Shown: in pieces, positions 35,763 to 45,029 of the stretch
Position numbering within the stretch: the stretch's first letter is position 1
How the letters are laid out: each line of letters begins with the position of its first letter
Assembly: GCA_002716405.1 (NCBI GenBank)
Contig: PBBA01000005.1
Span: forward strand, 42,456-106,455
Direction: 5' to 3'
Source: Chloroflexota bacterium
GTDB taxonomy: Bacteria; Chloroflexota; Dehalococcoidia; UBA2979
Length of the DNA stretch: 64,000 nt
Translations under genes and position numbers: made by a program
Notes under the pieces: model-generated
The model's database searches: none
What the model was told of the DNA's origin: nothing
The model's input: only the letters and a program-made list of their open reading frames with translations

Positions 35763-37133
35763 GTGAGTGATCAATCAAACACATACAGTAGTACAGCAAC
35801 TGGTAACCGAAGCATCCTTCCTGATGATATGATCTCCGTTCAAGAAGCTAGAAGATTGATTCTTGAAAAATTTTCACCATTAGATTCAGTCTCTATTCCT
35901 ATCACAGAAGCACTTAATCAGGTCACTACTGAAGATGTAGTAGCACAATTCGATATCCCACCTTATTCAAATACGGGTATGGATGGATACGCTGTTATAG
36001 CTAAAGACACGAAAAATGCATCCTATTCGGATCCAAAAAAATTATCGGTAACTGGCTACTTACCTGCAGGGAAAATATTCAACGACACGGTGATGCCCGG
36101 TCAGGCTGTTCGTATTATGACAGGAGCACCTATACCTAACGGAGCTGATGCTATTGTACCTTTTGAAGAAACTGATGAATATTTAGAAAAAGATAGTACA
36201 AAGAAAACAGAGAAAAACGAAGTCTTGATTAATGTTGAAGCAATTACAGGAGCAAATATACGACCTGCAGGTGAAGATATCACAAAAGGTACAGTAGTAT
36301 TTAATAAAGGGACAATTTTGGGCCCTGCGCAAATTGCCGTATTAGCTTCGCTAGGTCTCAATAATATTAATGTCCATCGTCGTCCCATTGTAGCGGTTTT
36401 ATCTACAGGAGATGAATTGCTTTATCCAGGTGAGTCTTATGCAGATGGAAAAATCTATGATTCCAATAGCTCCGGATTAGCCGCACAAATTATAAACTTC
36501 GGTGGGGTACCAAAAATCTTAAATATTGCAAGAGACAACGTAAAAAGTCTCACACATCTCATCCGTGAAGGAGTAGAAAGTGCAGATTTTTTGATCACAT
36601 CCGCTGGAGTTTCAAGAGGTGATTTCGATCTTGTAAAAGCTGTCTTGGCAAAGGAAGGACATATTGGGTTTTGGACAGTAAAAATGAAACCTGGAAAGCC
36701 ACTAGCTTTTGGTACCTTCACAAAAGAATCAGGAGCACAAGTACCGCATTTGGGGCTTCCTGGCAATCCAGTAAGTGCAATGCTTACCTTTGAGCTTTTT
36801 GGTCGACCAGCTATTTTTAAGATGCTGGGGAAAATTAATGCTTGGCCACGGCCATTAGTTAATGCCATTTCGAAAGATAGAATTGTCAATACTGATGGTC
36901 GCCGATTTTATGCTCGAGTTGTAATAGAAGAAGAAAATGAAATTCCTAAAGTTATTCTTACAGGAAAACAAAGCTCAGGGATACTAACTTCAATGTCGAA
37001 AGCAACAGCCTTTGCAATTTGCCCTTCCGATACTAGTGGAATCGAAGCAGGTCAAATGTGTGAAGTAATACTGATAGATCGTGAAAATAATTATTATGGT
37101 GAATCAACATTAACAGAAAAAAAAGGGTACTAA
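35763..37133 (+). CDS. moeA: molybdopterin molybdotransferase MoeA
   Basis: Inserts molybdate into adenylylated molybdopterin in Mo-cofactor synthesis. The 456-residue protein shows SVQEARRLIL, the conserved PPYSNTGMDGYAV loop, PAG...GQAVRIMTGAPIPNGADAIVPFE, GDELLYPGE, SAGVSRGDFDL and PGNPVSAMLTFE. An N-terminal ~20 residues and C-terminal tail are slightly longer than usual. GTG start with AAGGA eight bases upstream. It is the only Mo-cofactor gene in the window, so its partners lie elsewhere; it is followed by an MFS gene with its own ~90-bp gap. Confidence 0.95.
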   Translation: MSDQSNTYSSTATGNRSILPDDMISVQEARRLILEKFSPLDSVSIPITEALNQVTTEDVVAQFDIPPYSNTGMDGYAVIAKDTKNASYSDPKKLSVTGYLPAGKIFNDTVMPGQAVRIMTGAPIPNGADAIVPFEETDEYLEKDSTKKTEKNEVLINVEAITGANIRPAGEDITKGTVVFNKGTILGPAQIAVLASLGLNNINVHRRPIVAVLSTGDELLYPGESYADGKIYDSNSSGLAAQIINFGGVPKILNIARDNVKSLTHLIREGVESADFLITSAGVSRGDFDLVKAVLAKEGHIGFWTVKMKPGKPLAFGTFTKESGAQVPHLGLPGNPVSAMLTFELFGRPAIFKMLGKINAWPRPLVNAISKDRIVNTDGRRFYARVVIEEENEIPKVILTGKQSSGILTSMSKATAFAICPSDTSGIEAGQMCEVILIDRENNYYGESTLTEKKGY

Positions 37134-37221
37134 GCACGATAAATTATTCCAATAACACAATCGGCTACCATTATCCTCATACTTAGCAGTTGTCTATAAC
37201 TACATAAAAGGTGTTCAACTA

Positions 37222-38703
37222 GTGACTAAACCATCACACCAAACAGTAATGCATACTGATGAAAATTATAAATGGAAAGCTTTTGCCGCTATCGCTATTT
37301 CAGCATCCACTCAAGTTCTGAGTGTCTCTATGGTATTTGTTGCATTATCTGCCATCGCAGAATATTACGGAATCACATTACGAGCAGTGGCATGGGTAGT
37401 AATAGCACAAAATTTAGCAATAAGTGCCCTCATGATGCCTATGGGAAGAATCGCAGATATCATTGGTTGGAAAAAAGTTCATCTAACTGGATTATCCATT
37501 TCGGCAATCGCATGCATCATTACAGCAATAGCACCTTCTTTTGAACTAATGCTTTTCGCAAGAGTAGTTATGGCTGTAGGGATTTCTATGTCCACAGCCG
37601 TGGGATCGGCGATGGTCGTAGCCGTATTTCCTTCTGAAGAGCGTGGTAAAGCTATTGGTTCTCACACAACAGCCGTCGCCGTAGGAGGAGCATCAGGACC
37701 AATATTTGCAGGTATAGTTCTTAATCTATTTGCATGGCAGGCACTATTTTGGATTATTGTAATTCCGTTAGTTATTTCATTTCTAGCTGGATATTTTGTT
37801 CTGGATGATCGGAAGTTAAATCAATTTCGTGCTGAAAAAAGAATACCATTTGATTTTATAGGTGCTTTACTATCAGCAACAGCAATAGTGGTTCTGGCAT
37901 TAACCATTAACAATCCACTGAATGTAAGCTGGTTTTCACCCCTAATTATTGGTGGTAGCGTTCTAGTATCCCTTTTAATCTACTCCTTTATTATCTGGGA
38001 ATTAAAGATTACAAACCCCATGTTCGATCTTAGAATGTTTAAGAATTCTGTATTCAGCAAAGCAGTATTATCCCGTTTCACAGGATTTATGGCGATAAAT
38101 CCATTTCGACTATTAACCCCAATCTACCTGATTAGCTTAAGAGGACTTAATGAAGGTACAGCGGCAAGTTTAATTTTCCTCACTTCTGTTGGCATGGCGA
38201 TAGCAGCTCAAAGTTCAGGTAGATTAACTGATCGATTTGGTTCAAGACCTTTTACAATTGTAGGATTCTCAACTTTAATAATATCTTCTCTTTCCATGGT
38301 ATTTATCTCTGAATCCACACCTTTGACCATTATTGCTGTAATACTATTAATGCAAGGACTATCACATGGAATATGGGGAGTTTCTAACAATAGCCAAATT
38401 ATGGGTTCTGTACCAACGTCAGTACTAGGAACAGTAGGTGCCTTTAGTAATCTTACACGTAATACAGGTAATGTTACTGGACAGGCACTTGCATCAGCAT
38501 TAGTAGTAGCTATCATGACATCACAAGGGTTTGATATTCCCCTCAGTGAACTCCAAACAACTACGGGAGCATCAACAGCATTTTTAGATGGTTGGAGAAT
38601 CGCATATATCGCAGCATTGATACTTAGTGTAATGAGCCTTGTTGTCTCAATACTCACTCGCCCAGATTTTGAGAAAAAAACTAGAACCAATCTAAGCAGT
38701 TAA
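37222..38703 (+). CDS. MFS transporter, drug/H+ antiporter type
   Basis: A 493-residue major facilitator protein with about 14 predicted membrane helices, resembling the DHA2 (EmrB/QacA) group. The loop-2/3 motif A reads GRIADIIGWKKVHLTG (about residues 75-90), and a second copy GRLTDRFGSRP occurs at half length, showing the two-fold repeat. GTG start. The substrate is not predictable; multidrug or metabolite export is likely. Its stop abuts the convergent acyP stop with no gap. Placement after moeA does not imply molybdate transport, since those are ABC-type. Confidence 0.85.
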   Translation: MTKPSHQTVMHTDENYKWKAFAAIAISASTQVLSVSMVFVALSAIAEYYGITLRAVAWVVIAQNLAISALMMPMGRIADIIGWKKVHLTGLSISAIACIITAIAPSFELMLFARVVMAVGISMSTAVGSAMVVAVFPSEERGKAIGSHTTAVAVGGASGPIFAGIVLNLFAWQALFWIIVIPLVISFLAGYFVLDDRKLNQFRAEKRIPFDFIGALLSATAIVVLALTINNPLNVSWFSPLIIGGSVLVSLLIYSFIIWELKITNPMFDLRMFKNSVFSKAVLSRFTGFMAINPFRLLTPIYLISLRGLNEGTAASLIFLTSVGMAIAAQSSGRLTDRFGSRPFTIVGFSTLIISSLSMVFISESTPLTIIAVILLMQGLSHGIWGVSNNSQIMGSVPTSVLGTVGAFSNLTRNTGNVTGQALASALVVAIMTSQGFDIPLSELQTTTGASTAFLDGWRIAYIAALILSVMSLVVSILTRPDFEKKTRTNLSS

Positions 38704-38997
38704 CTAAAACTTAATCTCAAAGCCTTCAATTTCGGTTTCTACATCTTCCCACCGAAAAACAACATCTTTAACATGAGCAAAGGTAGGACCTTGTCTCATG
38801 TATTCTACCATTTGTCTTAGTGTTGCCTCATCTGCTATTCCAACAAGTTGTACCCGACCATCTGGCAGATTTTTTACATATCCACTAATACCTAAACGCA
38901 AAGCATGATCTGCACAAAAAGCTCTATATCCGACGGATTGAACTTTACCTTCTGAAATAGCCACAATGCGTTTTCGATTATTGTTTTTTGAAAACAT
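38704..38997 (-). CDS. acylphosphatase
   Basis: A 97-residue acylphosphatase hydrolysing carboxyl-phosphate bonds. The catalytic residues are visible: R25 in GKVQSVGYRAF (consensus G-x-VQ-G-V-G-x-R) and N43 in GYVKNLPDGRV. The final beta strand EIEGFEIKF is typical. It lies directly downstream of the aroK-aroB fusion with no gap and probably shares its transcript. No functional link with shikimate synthesis is known to me. Confidence 0.93.
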   Translation of the reverse strand: MFSKNNNRKRIVAISEGKVQSVGYRAFCADHALRLGISGYVKNLPDGRVQLVGIADEATLRQMVEYMRQGPTFAHVKDVVFRWEDVETEIEGFEIKF

Positions 38998-40710
38998 TCA
39001 GTTTTTTGAAATTTCTTTTAATACTTTTACAACTACAGATTCAGGCACATCACTTCGTATAACAGGTTTCGCAATATCTTCTAATAAAACGAAACGTAAA
39101 TTACCAGATTCGACTTTTTTATCTCGCTTCATAGCTTGAACAATAGCACTTAAATTCATATCAGACATTTCAGTTGGTAATGAAAACAACCGCAATAAAT
39201 CACTATGCATCGCGAGTAATTCATCATCAATCATATCTAAATGTCGTGCAATACGAGCAGCCCCCATCATACCTATCGCGACTGCTTCACCATGAAGATA
39301 TTCAGTATAATTACTGACAGTTTCAATCGCATGACCGATAGTATGGCCATAATTTAATATCATCCGTAAGTTTTCTTCTCGAGGATCACTGGAAACAACA
39401 AGTGCCTTAAGACGCGCGGAACGTGCAGTAAGTTCTGCTAATTGACTAACATCATGTTGTAAAGCATGAATATTTCCCAAGTCTTTTATTTCAGAAAGTA
39501 AATCAGGATCCAGAATAAATCCATGTTTAATTATTTCTGCAAAACCTTCATTAAAGGAACGAGAGGGGAGTGTGGTTAGAGTAGATACATCAGAAATTAC
39601 TGCTTGTGGTTGATAGAATGACCCAACAAGGTTCTTTCCATTAGGTAGATCAACAGCGACTTTTCCTCCAATAGCTGCATCATTCATCGCTAAAACACTT
39701 GTTGGTATTTGTATAAAAGGAATCCCACGTAAATATGTTGATGCCACATAGCCAGCTAAATCTCCTACTACTCCACCACCAACTGCCAAGATTAGATCAC
39801 GCCGTTCAGCATTTTGAGTAATAAGCCAATTATAAATTTCTTCAGCAATTTCAAGTTTTTTAGATTCTTCTCCTGCTGGAAGTATATACGACGACCCTGC
39901 TATACCAGCGTTATCTAATATTTCCACTATCGAAGTCCCATGTAAATCAATAACATTACTATCAGAAATCATAAAAACTCGACGATTTGTTAGATTTAAT
40001 TGGCGTAATCTGTCAGGCAAAAATTTCAATTCCTCAGGACCAATCCAAATAGGATATTTGTGCAAACCTGTGTCCACTATCGCTGATGGTGGAACAGGAA
40101 GTTCAGCTTGAGAAAGTCGTTCTAATCGTCGACTCGAATCAAGAAGTTTCCTTGATTCCGAAGACCAAGCTTTTAAAATACGAGAGACTATTTTTGTAAT
40201 AGCTTCAGATTCAGTGTCAAAATTATTAAAAATATTCTGTACAGGAACCCAAAGATCGGCATGCTGGTAACTATTACGTCTTTCTTTATCAAGTTGATAA
40301 AGACGGGATTCTAAAATCTCAGGTGAATCACCAAGCAGTGGACGGGGAACAGAACGAGGGTTGTTTTTTAAGTGATCAGAAATAGCTTTAGGGGTTGCAT
40401 CAAGAAAACAAATATATCCATTGGCACCAAGGTTAAGTCGATTCTGTGAGGAAAGAAATGCTCCGCCACCTGTAGAAATTACAACAAATTCATTTTCAAC
40501 AGCTTCAGCAATTATATTTTCTTCTATTTTCCTAAAATATTGTTCACCTTTTGAAGTAATTATTTCTGCAGGGTTTGTGCCAGTTTTTTCTTCTATAAGA
40601 AGATCTGTATCAATAAAAGACCAGCCAAGATTAGCTGAGACCATTTCACCAATTGTACTTTTCCCCACACCAGAGAGTCCTATTAAAGAAATTTGCCGAA
40701 TAGAGACCAT
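38998..40710 (-). CDS. aroKB: bifunctional shikimate kinase / 3-dehydroquinate synthase (AroK-AroB fusion)
   Basis: Two shikimate-pathway enzymes in one 570-residue chain. Residues 1-185 are shikimate kinase: Walker A GLSGVGKST at 11-19, FIDTD, then STGGGAFLS (the shikimate-binding GGG) and the RPLL lid. After a short linker, residues ~200-570 are 3-dehydroquinate synthase: AVGGGVVGDLAGYVASTYLRG, NGKNLVGSF, and the zinc-binding HGFILD and LNYGHTIGHAIE. ATG 40710 is chosen because GAGGA lies nine bases upstream and it starts 4 bp past the aroC stop; an earlier ATG at 40752 would overlap aroC. Confidence 0.94.
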   Translation of the reverse strand: MVSIRQISLIGLSGVGKSTIGEMVSANLGWSFIDTDLLIEEKTGTNPAEIITSKGEQYFRKIEENIIAEAVENEFVVISTGGGAFLSSQNRLNLGANGYICFLDATPKAISDHLKNNPRSVPRPLLGDSPEILESRLYQLDKERRNSYQHADLWVPVQNIFNNFDTESEAITKIVSRILKAWSSESRKLLDSSRRLERLSQAELPVPPSAIVDTGLHKYPIWIGPEELKFLPDRLRQLNLTNRRVFMISDSNVIDLHGTSIVEILDNAGIAGSSYILPAGEESKKLEIAEEIYNWLITQNAERRDLILAVGGGVVGDLAGYVASTYLRGIPFIQIPTSVLAMNDAAIGGKVAVDLPNGKNLVGSFYQPQAVISDVSTLTTLPSRSFNEGFAEIIKHGFILDPDLLSEIKDLGNIHALQHDVSQLAELTARSARLKALVVSSDPREENLRMILNYGHTIGHAIETVSNYTEYLHGEAVAIGMMGAARIARHLDMIDDELLAMHSDLLRLFSLPTEMSDMNLSAIVQAMKRDKKVESGNLRFVLLEDIAKPVIRSDVPESVVVKVLKEISKN

Positions 40711-40714
40711 ATAT

Positions 40715-41887
40715 TTATCCTCGAGGCCCCACAGTTTCTTGAAAATTTTCAAAATTTTGTGTTAACTCTATGATGCTATCTCCGCCGAATTTTTCTAAAA
40801 CTGAATTAGCAATAACAATCGCAACCATTGCCTCACCTACAACACCACCAGCTGGTACAACACAAACATCAGAGCGTTCATAAAATGATTCAGTTTCTTC
40901 ACCAGAAATCAAATCAGCAGTAGGCATTTTCTGAGGGACCGTAGAGATAGGCTTTAAAAAACCACGAACGATTAGATCTTGACCATTTGTGATTCCTGCT
41001 TCAAGTCCACCCGCTCGATTAGACATACGTTCCCATTTCCTTAATTCCCAAGCAGATTTAGGAAGTATTATATCCATTACTTCTGAGCCTTTTCCAAAAG
41101 AATTATCAATACCTTCACCTATTTCAACTGCTTTGACCGCATTAATGGACATGATTGCTTGAGCAATTAATCCATCCAATTTTAAATCCCAATGGACATG
41201 ACTACCTAAACCCATAGGCAAACCGCTCGCGCGTATTTCAAAAACCCCTCCAAGTGTGTCTAATTCTGTACGTGCAATATCTATTTCCTGAATCATTGCT
41301 TGTTCGACAGCCTTGTCAGCAACTCTAACGGGAGATTTTTCAACGAGGCTCCAATCAATAGATGTCTTTGCTTTAGCAGACACATTTCCAATTGACAGAG
41401 TATGCGATCTTATTTCAATTCCAATAGCTCGAAGAAGTGCACGTGCAACAGATCCAACAGCCACCCTCGCTGCCGTCTCACGTGCACTAGATCGTTCAAG
41501 AATTGGGCGAACATCATCAAAACCATATTTTTGTGTTCCAACCAAATCGGCATGTCCGGGTCGAAGTAATGTTGTTTTTTCTACTACATCATTAATTGGC
41601 TCAACTGACATTCTATTTCGCCAATTCGCATTTTGATGATCTTTATTGGTCATAGCAAGTGCAATTGGTGATCCAATTGATAATCCATGCCTGACGCCTG
41701 AAACAATCTCCGCTCTATCTTGTTCAATTTGCTGTCTTTTACCACGCCCATAGCCACCTTGTCTACGTGATAAATCACTAGCTATTAAGTCTTCAGATAT
41801 CTCTAAACCAGCAGGGATTCCTTCGATAATAGCCGAAAGACCTTTACCGTGGGATTCACCCGCAGTTAGCCAACGAAATTTCGCCAT
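40715..41887 (-). CDS. aroC: chorismate synthase
   Basis: FMN-dependent final enzyme of the shikimate pathway, making chorismate from EPSP. The 390-residue protein has the signatures GESHGKGLSAIIEG near the N-terminus, RRQGGYGRGKRQ, and the C-terminal RSDVCVVPAGGVVGEAM. Length is normal. ATG start with a strong GGAGGA eight bases upstream, so it is well expressed. It lies upstream of the aroK-aroB fusion (4-bp gap). AroE is 700 bp upstream on the same strand and AroQ is at 54.4 kb; AroA and AroF/G are not in the window. Confidence 0.97.
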   Translation of the reverse strand: MAKFRWLTAGESHGKGLSAIIEGIPAGLEISEDLIASDLSRRQGGYGRGKRQQIEQDRAEIVSGVRHGLSIGSPIALAMTNKDHQNANWRNRMSVEPINDVVEKTTLLRPGHADLVGTQKYGFDDVRPILERSSARETAARVAVGSVARALLRAIGIEIRSHTLSIGNVSAKAKTSIDWSLVEKSPVRVADKAVEQAMIQEIDIARTELDTLGGVFEIRASGLPMGLGSHVHWDLKLDGLIAQAIMSINAVKAVEIGEGIDNSFGKGSEVMDIILPKSAWELRKWERMSNRAGGLEAGITNGQDLIVRGFLKPISTVPQKMPTADLISGEETESFYERSDVCVVPAGGVVGEAMVAIVIANSVLEKFGGDSIIELTQNFENFQETVGPRG

Positions 41888-41933
41888 TTATCTGTCCTCC
41901 ATAAAAATAGGTTATCTATATTTTGTGTATAGG

Positions 41934-42539
41934 CTAATGAATGAGTGCATCTCTATCGGGATTGATATTCAAATCTTTTTCACCATCCTGAGTTTGCCAC
42001 TCTAAAAGCATGTCTTCTGGATTACCGTAATCCCAATCACTAAGTGCAGCAACAGAACGGGCAACATGAGTAGTCAATAAATTTTGTTGTTTTGTCTCGC
42101 CAGATATAGTCCTATATTCACTACAAACATCAACTTGCACAGCATCAAATTTCACATGAGGAATTTCATACAATAATTTTTCTACCATACGAACAGTAGC
42201 ACGTCTTGCTACTACATACTGATTAGAAAGCTCTTTACGAGAGCCTTCCACCACTTGAACATCAGCGTCAGCCAGTAAGGATACACGAATATATTGTTGA
42301 TTAGCTGCAACTAATGTAACCGAATGTAATGCGCGCCAATCACTAGGAGGCATTCTCCTAGGCGGGCGACTATTGCGCCATTCATCAAATGTTATATCCA
42401 AAAGTTGTAATAATGCTTGATAATCACCAGCAGCAATGACAGAACGCCATTTTCTAGCTGCAAACATTGCTTGCACCACAGCAAAACCAACGACGCCAGC
42501 CATAAGCAAAATTATAATGAACGCTAGTCCAAGTCCCAT
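41934..42539 (-). CDS. membrane-anchored protein of unknown function
   Basis: Unrecognised 201-residue protein. An N-terminal hydrophobic segment (residues ~2-26, GLAFIIILLMAGVVGFAVVQ) is followed by an alpha/beta soluble domain of ~170 residues. The soluble part has no cysteine cluster or catalytic motif I can name; W/R-rich segments (WRNSRPPRRMPPSDWRAL) precede beta strands. The overall plan resembles membrane-tethered nuclear-transport-factor-2-like or Tim44-like domains, but this is weak. It sits between aroC and aroE in the same orientation, ~50 bp from each, so it probably belongs to that transcript. Confidence 0.6.
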   Translation of the reverse strand: MGLGLAFIIILLMAGVVGFAVVQAMFAARKWRSVIAAGDYQALLQLLDITFDEWRNSRPPRRMPPSDWRALHSVTLVAANQQYIRVSLLADADVQVVEGSRKELSNQYVVARRATVRMVEKLLYEIPHVKFDAVQVDVCSEYRTISGETKQQNLLTTHVARSVAALSDWDYGNPEDMLLEWQTQDGEKDLNINPDRDALIH

Positions 42540-42596
42540 TTTACGTTCCTGAACCTAAATATAGTTGTATTCTATCGTATCAGTATTCAGATAGTT

Positions 42597-43463
42597 TTAG
42601 TCATAAAACTGGTAATCGAGCTCTTTTTTAACTGCATTAAACATTATTTCAATTGGAGGATTTTTATTAGTCCATAGTTTGAAAGATGCTGCCCCTTGAA
42701 AAACTAGCATCGCCAAACCTCCAATACATTGTGCACCTAACGATTTCCCTATTTTAAGTAGTGGGGTTTCTTCAGGAGTATATACAAGATCAAATATTAC
42801 TTGGGAACTATTCAAAAATTCTTGTGAAATTGGTGAAACAAGTTCATTACCGCTTTTTTCCATACCAAGGGAAGTAGCATTAATAATAATGTCAGCGTTT
42901 GTAAAAAGTGTCCCGTGATCTTTGGTAACTGAATTATTATTCAGCATAGAAATATTGAAGTTCTTTCCTGCATATGATTCAAAAAGTTTTGCTTTACTTT
43001 CTGTGCGATTGATAACAGTGATATTTTTAACTCCTGCATTTTTCATAGCCACCATGACAGCACGGGCGGCTCCACCTGCACCAAAAAGAATAACTGTCTT
43101 ATTTTTCAAATCTATATTTGCGACTTTAAAGGAGTTGTGAATACCTACCACATCTGTATTCGTTCCTGTGAGCACACCATCATGAGATATAATGGTGTTT
43201 ATCGCACCTACTTGTTCACCAATATCATCAACATGGTCAACAAAATTCATTGCATCCAGCTTATGTGGAATTGTGATATTAGCACCACGATAGTCTGAAG
43301 AACGTAACAAATCTATCTTCTGCTTTAATTCTTCTGCATGTGTTTGCCACGTTTCGTAACGCACATTTATGTCCAGATAATCAAAAGCTGCTTGTTGGAA
43401 AACAGGAGAAAGTGAATGAGCTACAGGATCACCTATTAACACAACTTTCTCACTATTAGCCAT
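42597..43463 (-). CDS. aroE: shikimate dehydrogenase (NADP+)
   Basis: Reduces 3-dehydroshikimate to shikimate. The 288-residue protein has the substrate site HSLSPVFQQAAFD and TIPHKLDAMNFVD (catalytic K in N-I-T-I-P-H-K), the dinucleotide loop LFGAGGAARAVMVAM, the INRTESKA strand that selects NADP+, and the C-terminal GLAMLVFQGAASFKLWT. It starts at ATG with MANSEKVVLIGDPVAHS. It shares the minus-strand cluster with aroC and the aroK-aroB fusion and lies 20 bp after mltG. Confidence 0.96.
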   Translation of the reverse strand: MANSEKVVLIGDPVAHSLSPVFQQAAFDYLDINVRYETWQTHAEELKQKIDLLRSSDYRGANITIPHKLDAMNFVDHVDDIGEQVGAINTIISHDGVLTGTNTDVVGIHNSFKVANIDLKNKTVILFGAGGAARAVMVAMKNAGVKNITVINRTESKAKLFESYAGKNFNISMLNNNSVTKDHGTLFTNADIIINATSLGMEKSGNELVSPISQEFLNSSQVIFDLVYTPEETPLLKIGKSLGAQCIGGLAMLVFQGAASFKLWTNKNPPIEIMFNAVKKELDYQFYD

Positions 43464-43483
43464 GGAACGATTCTTTTCCTAAA

Positions 43484-44596
43484 TTAGTACAATGCGCCAC
43501 AACTTGATTCCTTAAATTTGTCGACATTACGTAAATGTCCAGAATAACTGGCACTAAATAGATGTGAACCATCACATTCTGGCGACGCTACAAAGTATAT
43601 ATAATCAGTATCTGCTGGTTTTATAACAGCCTCGATAGCAGCAATCCCAGGATTAGCTATCGGCCCTGGAGGGAGTCCTAGATTCAAATATGTGTTGTAA
43701 GGTGAATCTACTTTCAAATCTTCAAGAGTAAGGTAGGATTTCCACCAGCCATGTTCTCCAACACTCTCTCTATTCGAAACTGCAAATTGAACTGTTGGGT
43801 CTGCTCCCAATAAAATATCCTGTTTTAATCGATTGATAAATACTGAAGCTACAACTGGCATTTCTTCAATTAGCACTACCTCACGTTCAACGATTGAAGC
43901 TAATGTCACAACTTCGTGTAATGTCATACCATTTTCACCAGCCAAAATCATTAATTCTGGAGATACCTGATCTGAAAATGCATCCAACATGGACTTAATT
44001 GCCATTTTAGCTGTAGTACCTTCTCTGAAAGGATAACTAGCAGGAAGTAAGTAACCTAATAATGAGGAGTCATTTGGTTTACTACTAAGCGCGATATGTA
44101 GCCAATCTTGTGATAAGGCATTTTGCCAGTCTTGAATATCAATAATCTCAGCATCATGAAGTATTTGACCAACTTCCATCAATCGCAAACCTTCAGGAAT
44201 TCTAACTAAATCAGAAGTGATCCCACCTTGTCTTAGAAAAAAAATAACTTCTGCAGCTGGCATTCGTTTCTTGAATTGATAGCTACCAGCTTGTAACTCA
44301 GAACCATAATTACCAAATGCCATCAATATTCGAAATCGCGATTCACCTTCTATGACTTCAGCATTTACTAAAATTTGTATAATATCTTCTACATCAGAGC
44401 CTTCTGGAATATTAATCTCAACGGTATCAATAGTTTGATTAAGCGTTTTGGCTCTTAAGGAAAGACCATCAATATTTGCAACAATATTTTCTGGAGTTTC
44501 AGCAAGTGTATTAATTACCCAATAACCTATACCTAGTAAAAAAATACTCATTAATATACATGCGACAATCAACTGGTTACGAGCTACCATTAACAT
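43484..44596 (-). CDS. mltG: endolytic murein transglycosylase MltG
   Basis: Membrane-anchored YceG-like enzyme that cleaves nascent peptidoglycan and may set glycan strand length. From ATG 44596 the protein is ~370 residues: one N-terminal membrane helix (residues ~6-27), a LysM-like subdomain, then TLASIVEREV with the catalytic glutamate, VASVFINRLKQDILLGADPTVQFA and the C-terminal YFVASPECDGSHLFS. ATG 44596 is 1 bp past the ruvX stop and follows GGAG by about nine bases; earlier ATGs at 44629 and 44611 lie inside ruvX. This indicates a peptidoglycan-bearing or at least MltG-using cell. Confidence 0.93.
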   Translation of the reverse strand: MLMVARNQLIVACILMSIFLLGIGYWVINTLAETPENIVANIDGLSLRAKTLNQTIDTVEINIPEGSDVEDIIQILVNAEVIEGESRFRILMAFGNYGSELQAGSYQFKKRMPAAEVIFFLRQGGITSDLVRIPEGLRLMEVGQILHDAEIIDIQDWQNALSQDWLHIALSSKPNDSSLLGYLLPASYPFREGTTAKMAIKSMLDAFSDQVSPELMILAGENGMTLHEVVTLASIVEREVVLIEEMPVVASVFINRLKQDILLGADPTVQFAVSNRESVGEHGWWKSYLTLEDLKVDSPYNTYLNLGLPPGPIANPGIAAIEAVIKPADTDYIYFVASPECDGSHLFSASYSGHLRNVDKFKESSCGALY

Positions 44597-44597
44597 A

Positions 44598-45020
44598 CTA
44601 TATCTCCGCATCAGTATCGATTTTATCAATTTTGCGTTTTTGCAGAAATTGATTCAATATTAAAGTAGCAGCCAAATCATCGTGACGATGTCGATTGTTT
44701 TTTTGGATATTAGATCGATGTGACAAAACTTCTTCAGTAGTCAAAGTTTCATCTTCATAATAAACAGTAATACCCAGGTCAACTTCTAACTTCGAACCTA
44801 ATTTTCTTGCAATCTTAACTGAATGTCCTTCATCACCACTTGGTAGTAAAGGTAAGCCAACTACAATACCTTGAATATTTTCACGAAGAACTATGGCTCG
44901 GATGGCGGGGAAGGCTACATTAGCGGGAATTATTTCAAGTGGGACCACAATACTTTCTTCAATATTGGAAATTGCAAGTCCAACATGGACAGTTCCTGTG
45001 TCTATTCCAAGCCAGCGCAT
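44598..45020 (-). CDS. ruvX: RuvX/YqgF-type Holliday junction resolvase (pre-16S rRNA nuclease family)
   Basis: RNase H-fold nuclease of 140 residues, a family implicated in Holliday junction resolution and in 16S rRNA 5' maturation. Conserved elements: LGIDTGTVHVGLAIS (catalytic D near residue 6), VGLPLLPSGDEG, YYEDETLTTEEVL (E) and a C-terminal HDDLAATLILNQFL (D). It starts at ATG. The order alaS-ruvX-mltG on one strand is the familiar bacterial cluster. It follows alaS by 9 bp. Confidence 0.94.
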   Translation of the reverse strand: MRWLGIDTGTVHVGLAISNIEESIVVPLEIIPANVAFPAIRAIVLRENIQGIVVGLPLLPSGDEGHSVKIARKLGSKLEVDLGITVYYEDETLTTEEVLSHRSNIQKNNRHRHDDLAATLILNQFLQKRKIDKIDTDAEI

Positions 45021-45029
45021 TTGAGACCT

